Of a stretch of DNA of 64,000 nt, positions 1 to 10,430 are shown one piece after another; the first letter of the stretch is position 1, and each line of letters begins with the position of its first letter. The notes below the pieces were generated by a model. The model did not search any database and was not told the DNA's origin. It was given only the letters and a program-made list of their open reading frames with translations. The stretch comes from Symbiodinium kawagutii (Eukaryota; Sar; Dinophyceae; Suessiales; Symbiodiniaceae), in assembly GCA_009767595.1 (NCBI GenBank), contig VSDK01022083.1, positions 6,635 through 70,634 of the forward strand. Reading direction: 5' to 3'. The translations under genes and the position numbers were made by a program.

Positions 1-735
1 AGATATCTCTTGCTCTTGACATCTCTTGCTTCAGACATCTCTTGCTCTTGACATCTCTTGCTCTAGACATCTGTTGCTCTAGACATCTCTTGCTCTTGAC
101 ATCTCTTGCTCTAGACATCTGTTGCTCTAGACATCTCTTGCTCTTGACATCTCTTGCTCTAGGCATCTCTTGCTCTAGACATCTGTTGCTCTAGACATCT
201 CTTGCTCTAGACATCTGTTGCTCTAGACATCTCTTGCTCTTGACATCTCTTGCTCTAGACATCTGTTGCTCTAGACATCTGTTGCTCTAGACATCTGTTG
301 CTCTAGACATCTGTTGCTCTAGACATCTCTTGCTCTTGACATCTCTTGCTCTAGACATCTCTTGCTCTAGACATCTCTTGCTCTAGACATCTCTTGCTCT
401 AGACATCTCTTGCTCTAGACATCTCTTGCTCTAGACATCTCTTGGTTCAGACATCTCTTGCTCTGACATCTCTTGCTTCGGACATCTCTTGCTCTAGACA
501 TCTCTTGCTTCAGACATCTGTTGCTTCAGACATCTCTTGCTTCAAACATCTCTTGCTCTTGACATCTCTTGCTCTAGACATCTCTTGGTTCAGACATCTC
601 TTGCTCTGACATCTCTTGCTTCGGACATCTCTTGCTCTAGACATCTCTTGCTTCAGACATCTGTTGCTTCAGACATCTCTTGCTTCAAACATCTGTTGCT
701 CTAGACATCGCTTGCATTAGCCATCAGTTGCATTA
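1..735. repeat. 16-bp tandem satellite
   Basis: Tandem array of a unit close to GACATCTCTTGCTCTA, about 45 copies. Variants alternate CTCTTG with CTGTTG and CTCTA with CTTCA or CTCTT. A block of the variant order is repeated around 430-550 and 560-690, showing higher-order duplication. Copies decay after about 690 (GCATTAGCCATCA). The array runs off the left edge. No spacers, so not CRISPR. Confidence 0.95.
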
Positions 736-1574
736 GCCATCAATTGCATTACATATCTAATGCATTAGTTGTGAACTTTCGTAACACGGAACTTTCGTAT
801 CGAAACTTCCTTTGATAATGAAAATGGTCATAGCAGTCATCGATAGATCTCTGACTCATGGATACTGCGTCACGTCGCGTCCGATTCGTCGCCCCTGCCA
901 TGTGCTGTCGCGGCAGCCAGCCATCAGCCAGCAGCACCCCAGCCGCGTCACATTGAGCAGCTGACTCTGCTTCACCGATGAATCTTATGGTCGATGGTCT
1001 TTCATGTTATCTGTGAATGATGGTTTACATTGTGGTTAATTTTGGTCAATAATGTTTAATCACAGTGTACGACAACACACACTCACATACAAAGAGTCAA
1101 CGCAAATTGGAAACAAGCCGTGCCAACATATGCACCCCCGACCGGTGACCATTGTTTGGTTGTCTTAGGATTGTTGTGTGAGAGCTGATAACATACATCT
1201 CCATCCCTTTTAGACTTTTGTTTGCAAACATGGAAGTAACCAAAGCGAGACCACCGAGCAGGGTTTGGGTTCTACTCGAAGTGTTCAGGCAGCCATCTGA
1301 AACATCCGACCATTGTAACCATTTTTCGCGCTTGGTTCAACTTCGTTCCCCTGGTTCCCTGAACAAAGCCATGGTCCTTGGGGAACCATGGCACCTCTTT
1401 TTGGTTGCTCAGGATAGCATGATGTGTGGTGAGGACCATATGGATACCTGGCAAGCAGCAATTTCCTTTGGGGGTGCTCTCAACTCCTTTACCGACTGGG
1501 ATCACCATCACCACCGTGGCCACCTCGGGGCCCCTAAGTTTTGATCATTCCCGAGACATGTTCGCCGGGTAAAC
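736..1574. other. intron-like stretch, with an open island at 1218-1540
   Basis: AT-rich sequence between the satellite and the first exon candidate. A GC-richer island at 850-950 and another at 1218-1540 are open in several frames on both strands (plus frame 108 codons; minus frame 83 codons). On the minus strand a short stretch near 1480-1510 ends in CAG followed by GTATCC, a usable donor. I could not decide which frame, if any, is coding. Confidence 0.3.
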
Positions 1575-1643
1575 GTGCCTAACTTCTCCAGAACTTCGGT
1601 ATCCGCGGGAAGAAGGTCCTGGGCATCGGCACAAGGAGAACTT
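1575..1643 (-). CDS. exon candidate, unknown protein
   Basis: Minus-strand stretch open from a CTTCAG acceptor at 1644 to a GT donor just below 1575. It reads ..SSPCADAQDLLPADTEV.., an acidic hydrophilic segment without recognisable domain. The frame stays open beyond this donor for about 20 codons, so the 3' boundary is uncertain. No family recognised. GC content and G-first codons are above the surrounding filler, which is the only coding signal beyond the splice sites. Confidence 0.3.
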
Positions 1644-2353
1644 CTGAAGGGATGGTTGAAACAACTGGTTTCCAACATCCAAAAAATGACTAATACTAAT
1701 ACTAATACTTGCTAACAACTAGAGAAGTAAGACTCATACTTTAGCCATGTTAATAGCAGGAGCAGCAGGAGGAGTAGGACTTGGAGGAGGAGTAGTCGTC
1801 GTCGTATGCAATAGTGGGTGGGTAGGTAGGCAGGTAGGTAGTGCAAATAGTTTAGTGAATAGTTGGCGAGTGACAACCCGTCCTTCTCCGGCTTTCTGAA
1901 CGAGGTCTAGCAGGGAGAATCTGGATGTAAAAAGCTGGGGAATGAATATGCTCCCAGGATGAACCTGGATGTAGCGTCGATGATATCCGCAATGATTATC
2001 CAACCCACACAATACAATATCCAGTATATAAGCCATCGTATTGTCATAATAAATTATAAGGACAACTAACGACAGTATTGTCCTATTGTAATTAACCATA
2101 GCGCTATGGTCACATACGTACATACAGCATGTATACTAAGATCGTAATGGTTCTACTCCCTATGGGACAATGAACATCTGCGGGAACATACACTCCACAT
2201 AATCAAATTATCATTAACAATCACTCATTATCATTGGGACCAACATTAGTTGTTAATAATTGCTATCCCGTAATAATTAGTTGTCACAATCATACCAATA
2301 ATTGTTTAGCAATAATTGTTATCGAATAATCACTATAGTTTAGCAAAGTTGAC
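1644..2353. other. intron filler
   Basis: Low-complexity AT-rich DNA; short GGTAGGTAGGCAGG run near 1818-1840 and GAGGAGTAG-type runs near 1750-1800. No exon supported. Confidence 0.5.
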
Positions 2354-2512
2354 AATGTCAGAAGAGCTCGTCTCAAGCACGATCATCTCCCCTCTGTACG
2401 AATCAACCGGCTGATGCCGACCGCTTTTCATCAGAACCGGCACCTGCCATCCCGAAGGTTGGAGCTGAACATCACCGCTGAAAACACTTCTTTGAAGAAT
2501 CCACATAGCGAG
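2354..2512 (-). CDS. exon candidate, unknown protein
   Basis: A 159-nt stretch, exactly 53 codons, open on the minus strand between a CCTCAG acceptor (2513-2518) and a GTCAAC donor below 2354. It includes ..FSGDVQLQPSGWQVPVLM.. and ..SYRGEMIVLETSSSDI. Mixed polar and hydrophobic composition suggests a soluble beta-rich piece. No family recognised. The plus strand is also open in part of the region. The exact codon multiple between plausible splice sites is the main support. Confidence 0.4.
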
Positions 2513-2630
2513 CTGAGGTTGATAACTGGTAACTAGACATTAAATGGTTGGTATATGTGGTTGAAACTGGTTAGTTGCTAACTGTTCGGATATCGGTAGA
2601 TAGTTTAATAGCAGAACGGGATTGAAGCAT

Positions 2631-2739
2631 GTGGTGGTTTCTCAAGTCATAGGGGCACCCCCAAATCCTCGAGTTTATTAAGCCTTTACAGTAATAAACC
2701 AACCATTCTTTGGTGTACCCGCATTTTGAAAAACCACCA
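2631..2739. mobile_element. family B introner-like element
   Basis: About 109 bp bounded by GTGGTGGTTTCTCAAGTCAT and by ..GCATTTTGAAAAACCACCA, an imperfect terminal inverted repeat. Shares the internal CCCCCAAATC..AGTAATAAACCAACCATT core of the other family B copies. No coding capacity. Confidence 0.75.
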
Positions 2740-2891
2740 TAGTAACCATCCGTAGTCTGCCAAGGTAATATGTCTATCCCTGTGGGCTACCCACTATCGT
2801 CATGCTGGCCAGTACTTCCATGTGCTGGCTTCATTCCCGACTCCGAGTCAGCATCAGTATGCTTTACCACTGGTGCACGTTCATCAAACGA

Positions 2892-2994
2892 GTGCTTGCC
2901 AAAATAGGAATACCCCAAAAAAGCTTGGTTTATTACTCTAACTGGTCAATCAACTGGATGATTTGTAGGTACCCCTATGACTTGAGAAAGACCC
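2892..2994. mobile_element. family B introner-like element, diverged
   Basis: Left side TGCCAAAATAGGAATACCCC, core TTGGTTTATTACT, right side ACCCCTATGACTTGAGAAAG. Same layout and length as other family B copies but with diverged ends. Confidence 0.55.
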
Positions 2995-3665
2995 ATTTAC
3001 CATTCACCATGGATTACGCCACCATGAATGAAGCATTGATGTGGAGGATTGTTCGGGTATCGTAGATAATCACTGGTTGACCACAAAGCATCACGTAACC
3101 TGCCTTCCGCCGCACAGGATCTTCTATTAAATTAGCGAAGCATCAAAAATCAACTATGCATTGGTCTTAGTTGGTGATTAGTTAATGGTGGTACGCCATC
3201 CATGCTGGTTCGCTTATCCAACGTGTCAGTTGGTGCTTCCATTAACCAGCATAAGCTTCACTAGGCTGCTCAGCACCCATTGGTGAACCAACGGATACGA
3301 GCAACCAGTTGGATCAATCATTGGTTAACTCAGTCCATTGACTAACCTTGCACATTAAAATGATCAGTTAAAAGATAGCTAATCAGGTAGAAGAAAACTA
3401 CGAAAATCAGTGAACTGAGTCCATAGCAACTCTGAAAATCAGTTAACATGGCACCAACGAACCAAAATCAGCTATAGAAATCAACCAAGCATTTTTGGAA
3501 TCCCCTGTTGCCTGAGAAGCCACCATGTTAGTTTGCATTCTAGTTTGCCCCATAGCAGCATAGGGATACCCCAAATCATCCAATTTTTTTCTCCGAATTT
3601 ATAGCAATAAACCAAGCAGAACTTGAGAAACACCAAGCGTGATCCATAGCAGCACCCGACCAAAC

Positions 3666-3835
3666 CCAAGCACTGCATGTGCACTGCATGCATCGCACGG
3701 CTGTGCTGCTGGGGCTCTTCATAGTTCTTCGTTGGGATCTTCTTCAAGCCCTGCAACTCCAAGCGCAACTCCGGCCGCGAGCCCCGGCGCTTCATCCCCC
3801 CGGCAGGCTGAGAAAGCGGCGGCGACGGCGCGGAG
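3666..3835 (-). CDS. exon candidate, basic Pro/Arg-rich segment
   Basis: Minus-strand frame of 170 nt opening after CCCACAG (3836-3842) and closing at a GTTTGG donor; 56 codons plus one base on each side. The segment contains SQPAGGMKRRGSRPELRLEL and ..KKIPTKNYEEPQQHSR.., strongly basic and probably disordered. One of the most GC-rich islands of the window. The plus strand is also open here, in two frames (Ser/Ala-rich and Leu/Arg-rich), so strand is inferred from the splice sites and from the neighbours. No family recognised. Confidence 0.4.
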
Positions 3836-5382
3836 CTGTGGGATGGGGGGCTGGGATGGGTCAACTTCAAACACCGGTGAGGTGGGAAATGGTTGGTTTA
3901 TGATGGTTTGAATTAGTTTATTTGGTTTGAGTTGGTTTATAATGTTGAATCATTTGAGCAGATCATTGGTAGACTTGGCCTTCCGTTTCGGAAGTTGGCT
4001 TACGATCACTGGTGAACGCTCATGCCAACAACTTGGGGGCACCGGTCATCAGCGTGGTTGAGGGGCACCATCATAGGTAGGAAGGCAGCTTGGAATTTCT
4101 ATTCTTCCCATCTGCGCCCTTCAGTGTGTGGCTTCGGTTGGCTTAATCGACAGTTTAGATGATGTGAGTATGCCATATGGTACTCTGAACATGTGCTGCT
4201 ATAGGATGCCGTGATCAAATATCCATGACAGAGAGGGAGCACATTGGTAACATCATAGCTGGTTTCGCTTTTCAGGTGCTTTGAAACGTTCAACTCTCAC
4301 TTGGTGAATTCTTTGCCTTCGATTGTGCAAGTAGCCTTCGAAACAGAATCGATCCACGTTGGCAGTAACTAACCAATTGGTTGCGCTCCTGGCAGCTTCG
4401 TAGCTCCCCCAAAATGAAAGGATGGATACTTTCCCAGGGTCCGAATCGCTCCCTTCCACCTGCCAGTCGTGGACACATGTGCGCACACACACGCAAGGGA
4501 GACGTGGTATGTTTTGATATGAAGCTACACTTGGTGGGTTACTTGTGGGTGCCATCCCTGATAAAGCTTCGGAGAGATGACCACTACTTGGTGCCCAGCA
4601 TCCATTAACACATGGATGATCATGCCACTTCTCACGTGCTTAGGAGCCATGATGATTAATAGATAAGTCTCCGATTCTTGGGCTTATCAAAACTTAGCAG
4701 TTGCCATTGACCAAAATCAACCTTTGTAAAGCATCAAAAAACAACCAGTAACTAACCAGTCAGTAGTGGTTGAGCAATCACCAAAGGTATGCTGGTATGC
4801 TCAGGTTCGTGTTTTTGCATTTTGCAATTTCTTCTGGTTCAGGGTCAACAGTCATTCATGGTAGATCCAGCTGTCAATAACCACTACAGTATCAGTTTCA
4901 CCCGCTCGCTTGTCATGTATACATAGGAGGTCACAGCCGGATCTCCCATGGATCATGGTTGCTTCATGACCTAGTGGAATTGACTATGGTTACAAATGAT
5001 AGGGGGCAATGACCAACAGCCGCACCCCCATCTCGGGCTGGCACCAAGAAGCACAAGGGAAACACCTGAGCTGCAAACGGAGAACCGATCCTGGTCGTAG
5101 TTTTGGATGTAGAATATCCTTTCATAGTGCATTTTACCATATGTAGCATAGTCTTCTATCATACCATATCTACAAAATTTTGAACATACATAGTCAATTG
5201 AGAACTATGTGTATATTCAAAACAATATTCATGAACACATACTTATTAATGTAGATTTATATGTGTATCTAAGTGTGTGAATAATTACAAATGAATAGAT
5301 GCATCCAATATGGATCTACTCATATTTACCCATCTTATGAATATTGCTAGGTCCGGCCAAGCATTGTTTGGCGATCACCTAC
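3836..5382. other. intron filler with weak open islands
   Basis: AT-rich filler. Minus-strand open frames occur at 4253-4555 and 4964-5162, without convincing paired splice sites. No element with clear inverted ends was seen. Confidence 0.4.
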
Positions 5383-5539
5383 AACTCATGTTCGGAGCTC
5401 GGCGCGTCTCAGGCATGTGCCGCACCCACGAAGGTAAATCACCTGCTTGGTACTGGTGACTTCTCAGGTCGCGGGAGATGATCGACACACCATCTCTAGG
5501 CATTTCATTGCGCTCGGCAGGGGCCGCTCCGATAGCCCG
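5383..5539 (-). CDS. exon candidate, unknown protein
   Basis: A 157-nt minus-strand frame (52 codons plus one base) from a TTGATAG acceptor to a GTAGGTG donor. It reads ..PAERNEMPRDGVSIISRDLR.. and ..SWVRHMPETRRAPNMS. GC-rich relative to flanks. The plus strand offers a rival: two short exons (about 5350-5431 and 5470-5550) that join in phase between a GTAAAT donor and an AG acceptor. The minus reading is preferred because it is open throughout and agrees with the neighbouring genes. No family recognised. Confidence 0.35.
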
Positions 5540-6721
5540 CTATCAAGAAACAATATATAATGGTTTCCGGGTAAGTATCAAGAATACTTAGCAAAAAAAT
5601 GTACAGAGCTATCAGCTGTACATTGGCTGGTTGATTTTACTCTTACTGGCTGATCATTTCTGATTATCTTTTAGTTGGCTGGTTGATTGATGATTGATCA
5701 GCTATAGCTATCACCTATCCATCTATGAAATCGTAACCAGATGATATCAATACCTATCCAGTTACATCTATTCAGATCACTTCTAGCTACAATGATAATT
5801 TACGAACCGTTGCAATCAGCCGTCCATCTGTAAAATCATCACCTATACATTAGACAGTGCGATAAGCCATTGACCACATAGCATCATAAGCTTTCAAAGC
5901 TATTATGATGATACTGGCTTACTATGTATAACATGGTTTGAGGCCTATCAGGGCTTGACAGAGACCATGTTACCATAATGGCTTGACCAGTACGATTTTG
6001 ACTGGCTGGTTATTTCAGTTGATTTGTCAACTCATCTGCCATGCCTTTCCCTGAGGTCTTGGTCAAGTGCTGATGAAAAACGGCTTAAGATGGTAATCAT
6101 TGCCAATCATGATGGCTTAACTAATGGCTTAACATGGCCAATTCTGCCTTGATTCGTGGTCGATGACAACCATTTCAATTATTAAATAATCTGGTGTAAT
6201 CATGGTTACAGTAATGATTTTGCTAGCGAAATGGCCAAATATGCGCACCAATCAGAGATATCGTTGTAAACACTCAATACGCAGAAGTAATGAGCACTAA
6301 TCATCAACTATGACACATATCTCTGACTATTCGTATTGACAACAATACTGTAACATTAGTACTACATGTTGTTGTTAATACTCAGTATCATTTCAATATA
6401 ACAGCTAAGTTGGTGAATGGTACACACCTCGTTAGTCAGCTAGACTGCCAACTTGTAACTCGGTGGCTGCCAATGGCCAGTAACATGATCAGTGGTTAAG
6501 CGTTATTAGCCAACATTGACAAACATATGCAACATGAAAATTAGTCAATGATTCAACGAGCTACTATCATTCACCAACATTCAAAAAACATTGCTGTTAC
6601 ACAAGTGCTAACATTTCACCATTATTCATCCAAATCCTGATGTAGCTCATGATTTGATGACACCAGTGATTAGCATCATGATCATGATCATGATCTTCAT
6701 CAACATCATCACCATCACCAC

Positions 6722-6763
<42 letters not shown>

Positions 6764-6879
6764 GACCATCACCACCACTTGCTACCCCTGGTGTTTATTG
6801 GTTATATACCTATTTTTGATTGTTACTAGGGCTTATAATCATCCTCTCCATGGCACCCCACCATGAAACCTCCCCATAC
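5540..6879. other. intron filler with ATC microsatellite
   Basis: AT-rich sequence of ACCAT/ATGGT motifs. An ATC microsatellite sits at 6673-6778. No exon supported. Confidence 0.5.
6673..6778. repeat. (ATC)n microsatellite with GATCAT flank
   Basis: Palindromic ATCATGATCATGATC leads into a run of CATCAT units. The open frame of isoleucines here is a by-product of the repeat. Confidence 0.9.
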
Positions 6880-6931
6880 CCTGGCCCGGCACCAGCAATG
6901 ACGCGAAGAACTTCAGATACGATGGGCGCAG
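6880..6931 (-). CDS. possible later exon of the amino-acid transporter
   Basis: Minus-strand frame of 17 codons plus one base between a TTTACCCAG acceptor and a GTATGG donor. It reads LRPSYLKFFASLLVPGQ. AAAP transporters have, after helix 4, a segment of the type LR..S.LSLLA in which a basic stretch leads into a helix; this peptide has that shape. The link to the upstream exons is not proven because the intervening helix 4 exon was not found. It could equally be an unrelated open stretch. Confidence 0.25.
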
Positions 6932-8234
6932 CTGGGTAAAAGGTGCTGCGCAATCTGCCTCAGTTGTGATGTCGCCATGCCTCATGGTAGCTTAGAGATG
7001 GTTGAGATGGCTGGTTGATGATGCTTGATGCTGGTTGATGGTTCATGATCCATTGAGGGTCAGTTGATCAATGGTCGCCGCATGACCATGGGGATCCCAG
7101 CACCAAACTGCAGGAAGCCACTCTCTGTCATGCTAAGCCATCCCCCCAAGCTGAAGTTTTGAATGGTGAAACCGGTGAGCCATTCAGCCATTGACCATCA
7201 GTAAGTATCAGTAAACCATCAGTTGACCAACTATCAACCAACAATTGACCATCAATATTAATTCACTACCATTAATCATCAGTCAACCATCAGTTGACCA
7301 AAAACTCGCTATCATCAACCATCAGTGAGTCATTCGCCATCATTAACCACCGATAAAACATCGTAAGCCCTGGTTGAGCAGGCATTGGCCAGTTGGTGCA
7401 CTGAGCAACCAAGCTCGGTTAGCTTCAGCTTGCGCTAGAAACACTCTACGAATAAGCGCTTGGACATGTCAGAAAACCAGCGAAAATCCCCCGTTCACCC
7501 AGCGCCATCCACATCGCATTGAATCATGATTAGCTGGTTCTTCGCCATTCAGAACCAGTTGAAAACCATGATTCAGTGCCTAACCACCTCCTAGAAACCT
7601 ATAAAACAATTGGTGACTCGGTTCCACTACTCCGCCTTTTCCTCTCCCACCTTCACCGGTGTTGGTGAATGGCTCACCATGGTTGGTGACCGTTGTAGCA
7701 AGGGACTTTATGGGTCGGCTTAAGCGCTCCACTTTGCTGTTGATTGCTTGAGACAACAGCATTGCATGAACCAGTTGCTCCGTCTCTTTCAGCACATGGA
7801 AATTCGGACCAAACATGGATTGAAATCACATGGATTGAAAAGGAAAAAGTCAGGGATTGAGATGATTGAAACGGAAAAAGCTGTCGAAATTGACCAAACA
7901 AGCCAAACCTGCAACCTTTTCTTCGTCGCTGTGTTGTCGTTTTTCAGCGAGCGCGATCGCCCTGCGGAGCCATTGCTCGTCCACGACGAGCCACTTGAGC
8001 AACGACCAAACAGCAGCTATAACCAGCGGGAAATGACCTTTGAGGTGGGTGAACCCCCTAAAACTGACCATGGCTTCAGATTTCAACGGTGGAGCGGCAA
8101 AACCCTGCCTTGAGCGATGATGGTTGTCCACACCCCGGTGATCTGCGGTGAAGAGTTCATCACGACCATTTTCTGGCATGTTCTCAGCTACAACAGCCAG
8201 TTGGATAGCCGTGACCTTCTGGCTCCTGGGGTGC
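6932..8234. other. intron with long minus-strand open frame (7850-8230)
   Basis: Downstream of the helix 3 exon the minus frame stays open to 7850. It contains AIQLAVVAENMPENGRDELF near 8155-8215 and SLLKWLVVDEQWLRRAIALA near 7935-7995, the latter followed by AAG and a GTTGCAG donor. These could be further exons, but they match no AAAP helix I know. A second minus-strand stretch near 7085-7160 reads SMTESGFLQFGAGIPMVMRR. Both are left as unassigned. Confidence 0.3.
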
Positions 8235-8282
8235 CCTGCGATGACAATAATATAGGACACCAAGCAGAAGAAGCCACCCGCC
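8235..8282 (-). CDS. AAAP amino-acid transporter exon, helix 3
   Basis: 48 nt on the minus strand, preceded by CCGAG and starting with G (AG|G acceptor). It encodes AGGFFCLVSYIIVIAG, a hydrophobic helix with the SYIIVIxG/D signature of the third helix of AAAP (Aa_trans) transporters, such as SLC38-like proteins. The frame is entered in the phase left by exon 8619-8669, whose final TG plus this first G rebuilds a Trp codon. The proposed 3' end uses a GC donor (GG|GCACCC); this is inferred because no GT donor fits, and the minus frame stays open beyond it. The membrane protein would move neutral or other amino acids. Confidence 0.45.
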
Positions 8283-8444
8283 CTCGGTGGCGGACTGGTG
8301 GGGTATCCACCAGATGGGTTCTGATGGGAAGCCGTGGCTCCCAAGGAACAACTGTGATAGCCGTGGGATCTTTGAAAATCACCAGTTTTCCAATAGTTTC
8401 ACAACCAAATGAGGAATCAAGAGATAAAACACCCAAAATGGGAG

Positions 8445-8521
8445 CTGGTTGGTGGTTTCAACCCCATTTCTCAATAATTCCCGGGGAAAATCATCACAAT
8501 GTCAATCAATCCACCAGCCAG
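8445..8521. mobile_element. family A introner-like element
   Basis: 77 bp with ends CTGGTTGGTGGTTTC and ..CCACCAGCCAG. It lies wholly inside the intron between the two transporter exons 8619-8669 and 8235-8282. If spliced on its own in minus orientation (GTGG..CCAG) it would also leave an open frame, but that reading conflicts with the transporter model. Confidence 0.8.
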
Positions 8522-8618
8522 GATGGTTACTGTCCTACCATTCTCCACCAGCAATGTGAACGGCTCACCATGCTGGACCTCAGCCTTGCAGCCACGTGGT
8601 ACCAGTGCTCCGAGACAC

Positions 8619-8669
8619 CAAATAGTGACATTCACCACGCGCGGAAGGCGGTGCCCCAGCTGGCCAGGC
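8619..8669 (-). CDS. AAAP amino-acid transporter exon before helix 3
   Basis: 51 nt on the minus strand, from a CTAG acceptor followed by G to a GTGTCT donor. It encodes PGQLGHRLPRVVNVTI and supplies TG of the next codon. In AAAP proteins the loop between helices 2 and 3 commonly carries an LPG..LG motif and then enters helix 3; the segment fits that place. Joined to exon 8235-8282 it gives ..NVTIWAGGFFCLVSYI.. in one frame with canonical GT-AG ends. The minus frame continues open past the donor, so a longer exon is possible. Confidence 0.4.
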
Positions 8670-8794
8670 CTAGGCTCCAGGGTCTGGGATCATCCGATTG
8701 CCTATGCAAAACTGCTTGGTGGTCGAAGCAACCCGAAAATTCGTGGTTGATTGTGGTTAGTATAGTGATGATATTGACGAATGATGATCATTCA

Positions 8795-8900
8795 CTGGTT
8801 GGTGGTTGAACCACCCCGTCATGAAAAATATGCTTATCAACCAACCATTTGTTAATAATTACAATTGGGAAAATGACACATGTTTAAAACCAATAACCAG
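8795..8900. mobile_element. family A introner-like element
   Basis: 106 bp; left end CTGGTTGGTGGTTGAACC, right end TTTAAAACCAATAACCAG. Shares the core ATGAAAAATATG..CAACCAACCATTTGTTA with the copies at 23995 and 50131. Confidence 0.8.
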
Positions 8901-9679
8901 AAACATTCGCAAGAGAATACGAGACTTCATGTCAAACCAAGCATGCATTGTAGATGTGAATATGCAAAATTTACATATCTGTTTATGTATACATCCATCT
9001 ATATATTCATATATGTTTTGATGACAATTCCAGTTGCAGACCTGGCACATGATACCCGAATGTTTATGGCATGAACAAGCATGAGCAGAAGGGTGCAAAA
9101 CCCAAACATTTCCTTCAAAAACATGTTTGCACCGGAAGTTGTGCAAGAAATGCTTGACCTGCTTTCTCCACAAATACCAGGCATACCAGGTGCTATACTC
9201 CCTCTCCAAACCCACCAGCAGCTGAATGTTGACAAACTTGCGCCTGGCCAAACACACACGTCCCAACTTGGTTGCAGTGAGACGGCAACAATTTTTCGGA
9301 AGACAGCGTTTCTCTTTGCAGTGCACGGCTAATTTACCAGACATAAACCATGAGTCACCGCATGATGAATCCTTCACCCGATTTACCAGGGCGAGTACCA
9401 TTTGTTACCATATGATACACTTTTCATGTAGAAATAAAGCCTGGAACTGATCACCTGCTTTGAGTCCAGGGTGAACGACCCAAACAGCCAAGAGACAGAT
9501 GAGAAAGCAAGCTGCCAATATCAAACGCCTAGTGCAACGTGAAGGGCGGCACTGGTGGCATCATTTCATGCCGACGGAATTAAATCCAATTTCCGGCTTG
9601 ATAAAACTAGATTTGCAGCGGAATGTATCAATTCTTGGTGACACCATGCGTCATTAGGTGTGCATGTGTGCTGGTAGGC

Positions 9680-9845
9680 ATACACGTGCACACACACACA
9701 CACCTATGTATACACAGACGCACACACCTTATACATGTTTATATGTTTGTGCGTATCTACGTATTCATGTATATATGTATCTTTGTATTCATGTATATTT
9801 GTATCTTTGTATCTATCTATCTACCTATTTATCTATCTATCTTAA
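9680..9845. repeat. CA and TATG/TATC microsatellite
   Basis: CACACA tract, then TATGTTTGTGCG and repeated TGTATCTTTGTATTCATGTA and TATCTATC units. The Tyr/Ile/Val-rich open frames over it are repeat products. Confidence 0.9.
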
Positions 9846-10153
9846 TTAAATACATCCATACAAAAACATGTGTATGGCCACAGAACGTATGGACTTTATG
9901 CACGGGCAACTGATTATCGGGATGAAGCACCGCGATGCACATGAAGCCTTCAACGGCATAATTTCATGGCCATCGTTGGAACTCAGCGATGCGTAGGAGC
10001 CAATGACCAACGAGGAAGAAATCTGATTCGCCTCAGTCGAAAGAGTCGAAAGTATATCTGGAACTTACAGAAGGAAAGACTGCGACTTTTGATCATTTTG
10101 AAGATTGTTTGAAAAGAGTATTGTGACAAAACATCTATCGATCCTACTAAGAC

Positions 10154-10177
10154 TTGATCATGATGATCATGATGATG

Positions 10178-10214
<37 letters not shown>

Positions 10215-10215
10215 C
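10154..10215. repeat. (ATC)n microsatellite
   Basis: ATGATCATGATGATC followed by about 15 ATC units. The same GATCAT-to-CATCAT design as 6673-6778, and followed by the same TTGYTACCCCYGGTGTTT sequence, so the two loci are copies of a larger repeat. Confidence 0.9.
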
Positions 10216-10385
10216 TTGTTACCCCCGGTGTTTGTCGGGTATATACCGTTATCTACCTATCACTGTTGGTTTCTATAACTTATCCCCATCCTCATCCATG
10301 GTCATGTCATTACTTATTCACCATGACTCACGTCGTGAGCATCGTCACGGGACATCGACACGGTCGCCCCCCCTGTGGGCGGGGC

Positions 10386-10430
10386 CTGATAGGCCTCAGC
10401 TGCCTCCACCAGAAGCGAAATGGTCCAGGC
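10386..10430 (-). CDS. AAAP amino-acid transporter exon, end of helix 2
   Basis: 45 nt on the minus strand encoding AWTISLLVEAAEAYQ after a CGTGAG acceptor followed by G. It continues exon 11829-11881 in phase 0, giving FVLALNAWTISLLVEAAEAY across the junction, a normal helix 2 and cytosolic turn of AAAP transporters. The 3' end is placed at a GC donor (CAG|GCCCCG). The alternative is a longer exon to 10336 ending at a perfect GTGAGT donor, which would add a polar tail (APPTGGATVSMSRDDAHD) that does not look like the family. Confidence 0.55.

Larger units (their letters stand above)
2513..3665. other. intron with two family B elements
   Basis: Filler sequence holding two short inverted-repeat elements (2631-2739 and 2892-2994) and a degenerate relative at about 3547-3635, which ends in a TTGAGAAACACCA-type terminus. 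No exon supported. Confidence 0.5.
8670..10385. other. large transporter intron; ambiguous open island 9080-9480
   Basis: Contains a family A element (8795-8900), a CA/TATG microsatellite (9680-9845) and an ATC run (10154-10215). The island 9080-9480 is open on both strands. Plus frame includes APEVVQEMLDLLSPQIPGIP; a minus frame includes MFGFCTLLLMLVHAINI, and a further minus stretch at 9395-9470 ends in TGG before a GTAAAT donor. A missing transporter exon between helix 2 and 8669 should lie in this interval, but none of these matches the expected loop. Confidence 0.35.

Noticed and set aside
1-735. CRISPR-like array of short repeats
   Set aside because: Units are contiguous with no unique spacers, and the context is eukaryotic.
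8283-8618. Minus-strand frame ..GEPFTLLVENGRTVTILA joined across the 8445-8521 element to APILGVLSLDSSFGCE..
   Set aside because: It looks protein-like and keeps phase, but accepting it would break the join between the two transporter exons. It shows that phase-keeping across an element can be accidental.
8117-8809. Plus-strand frame of 230 codons, the longest sequence-based one
   Set aside because: It reads through a family A element and lies antisense to the transporter exons at 8619-8669 and 8235-8282; several frames are open here because the island is GC-rich.
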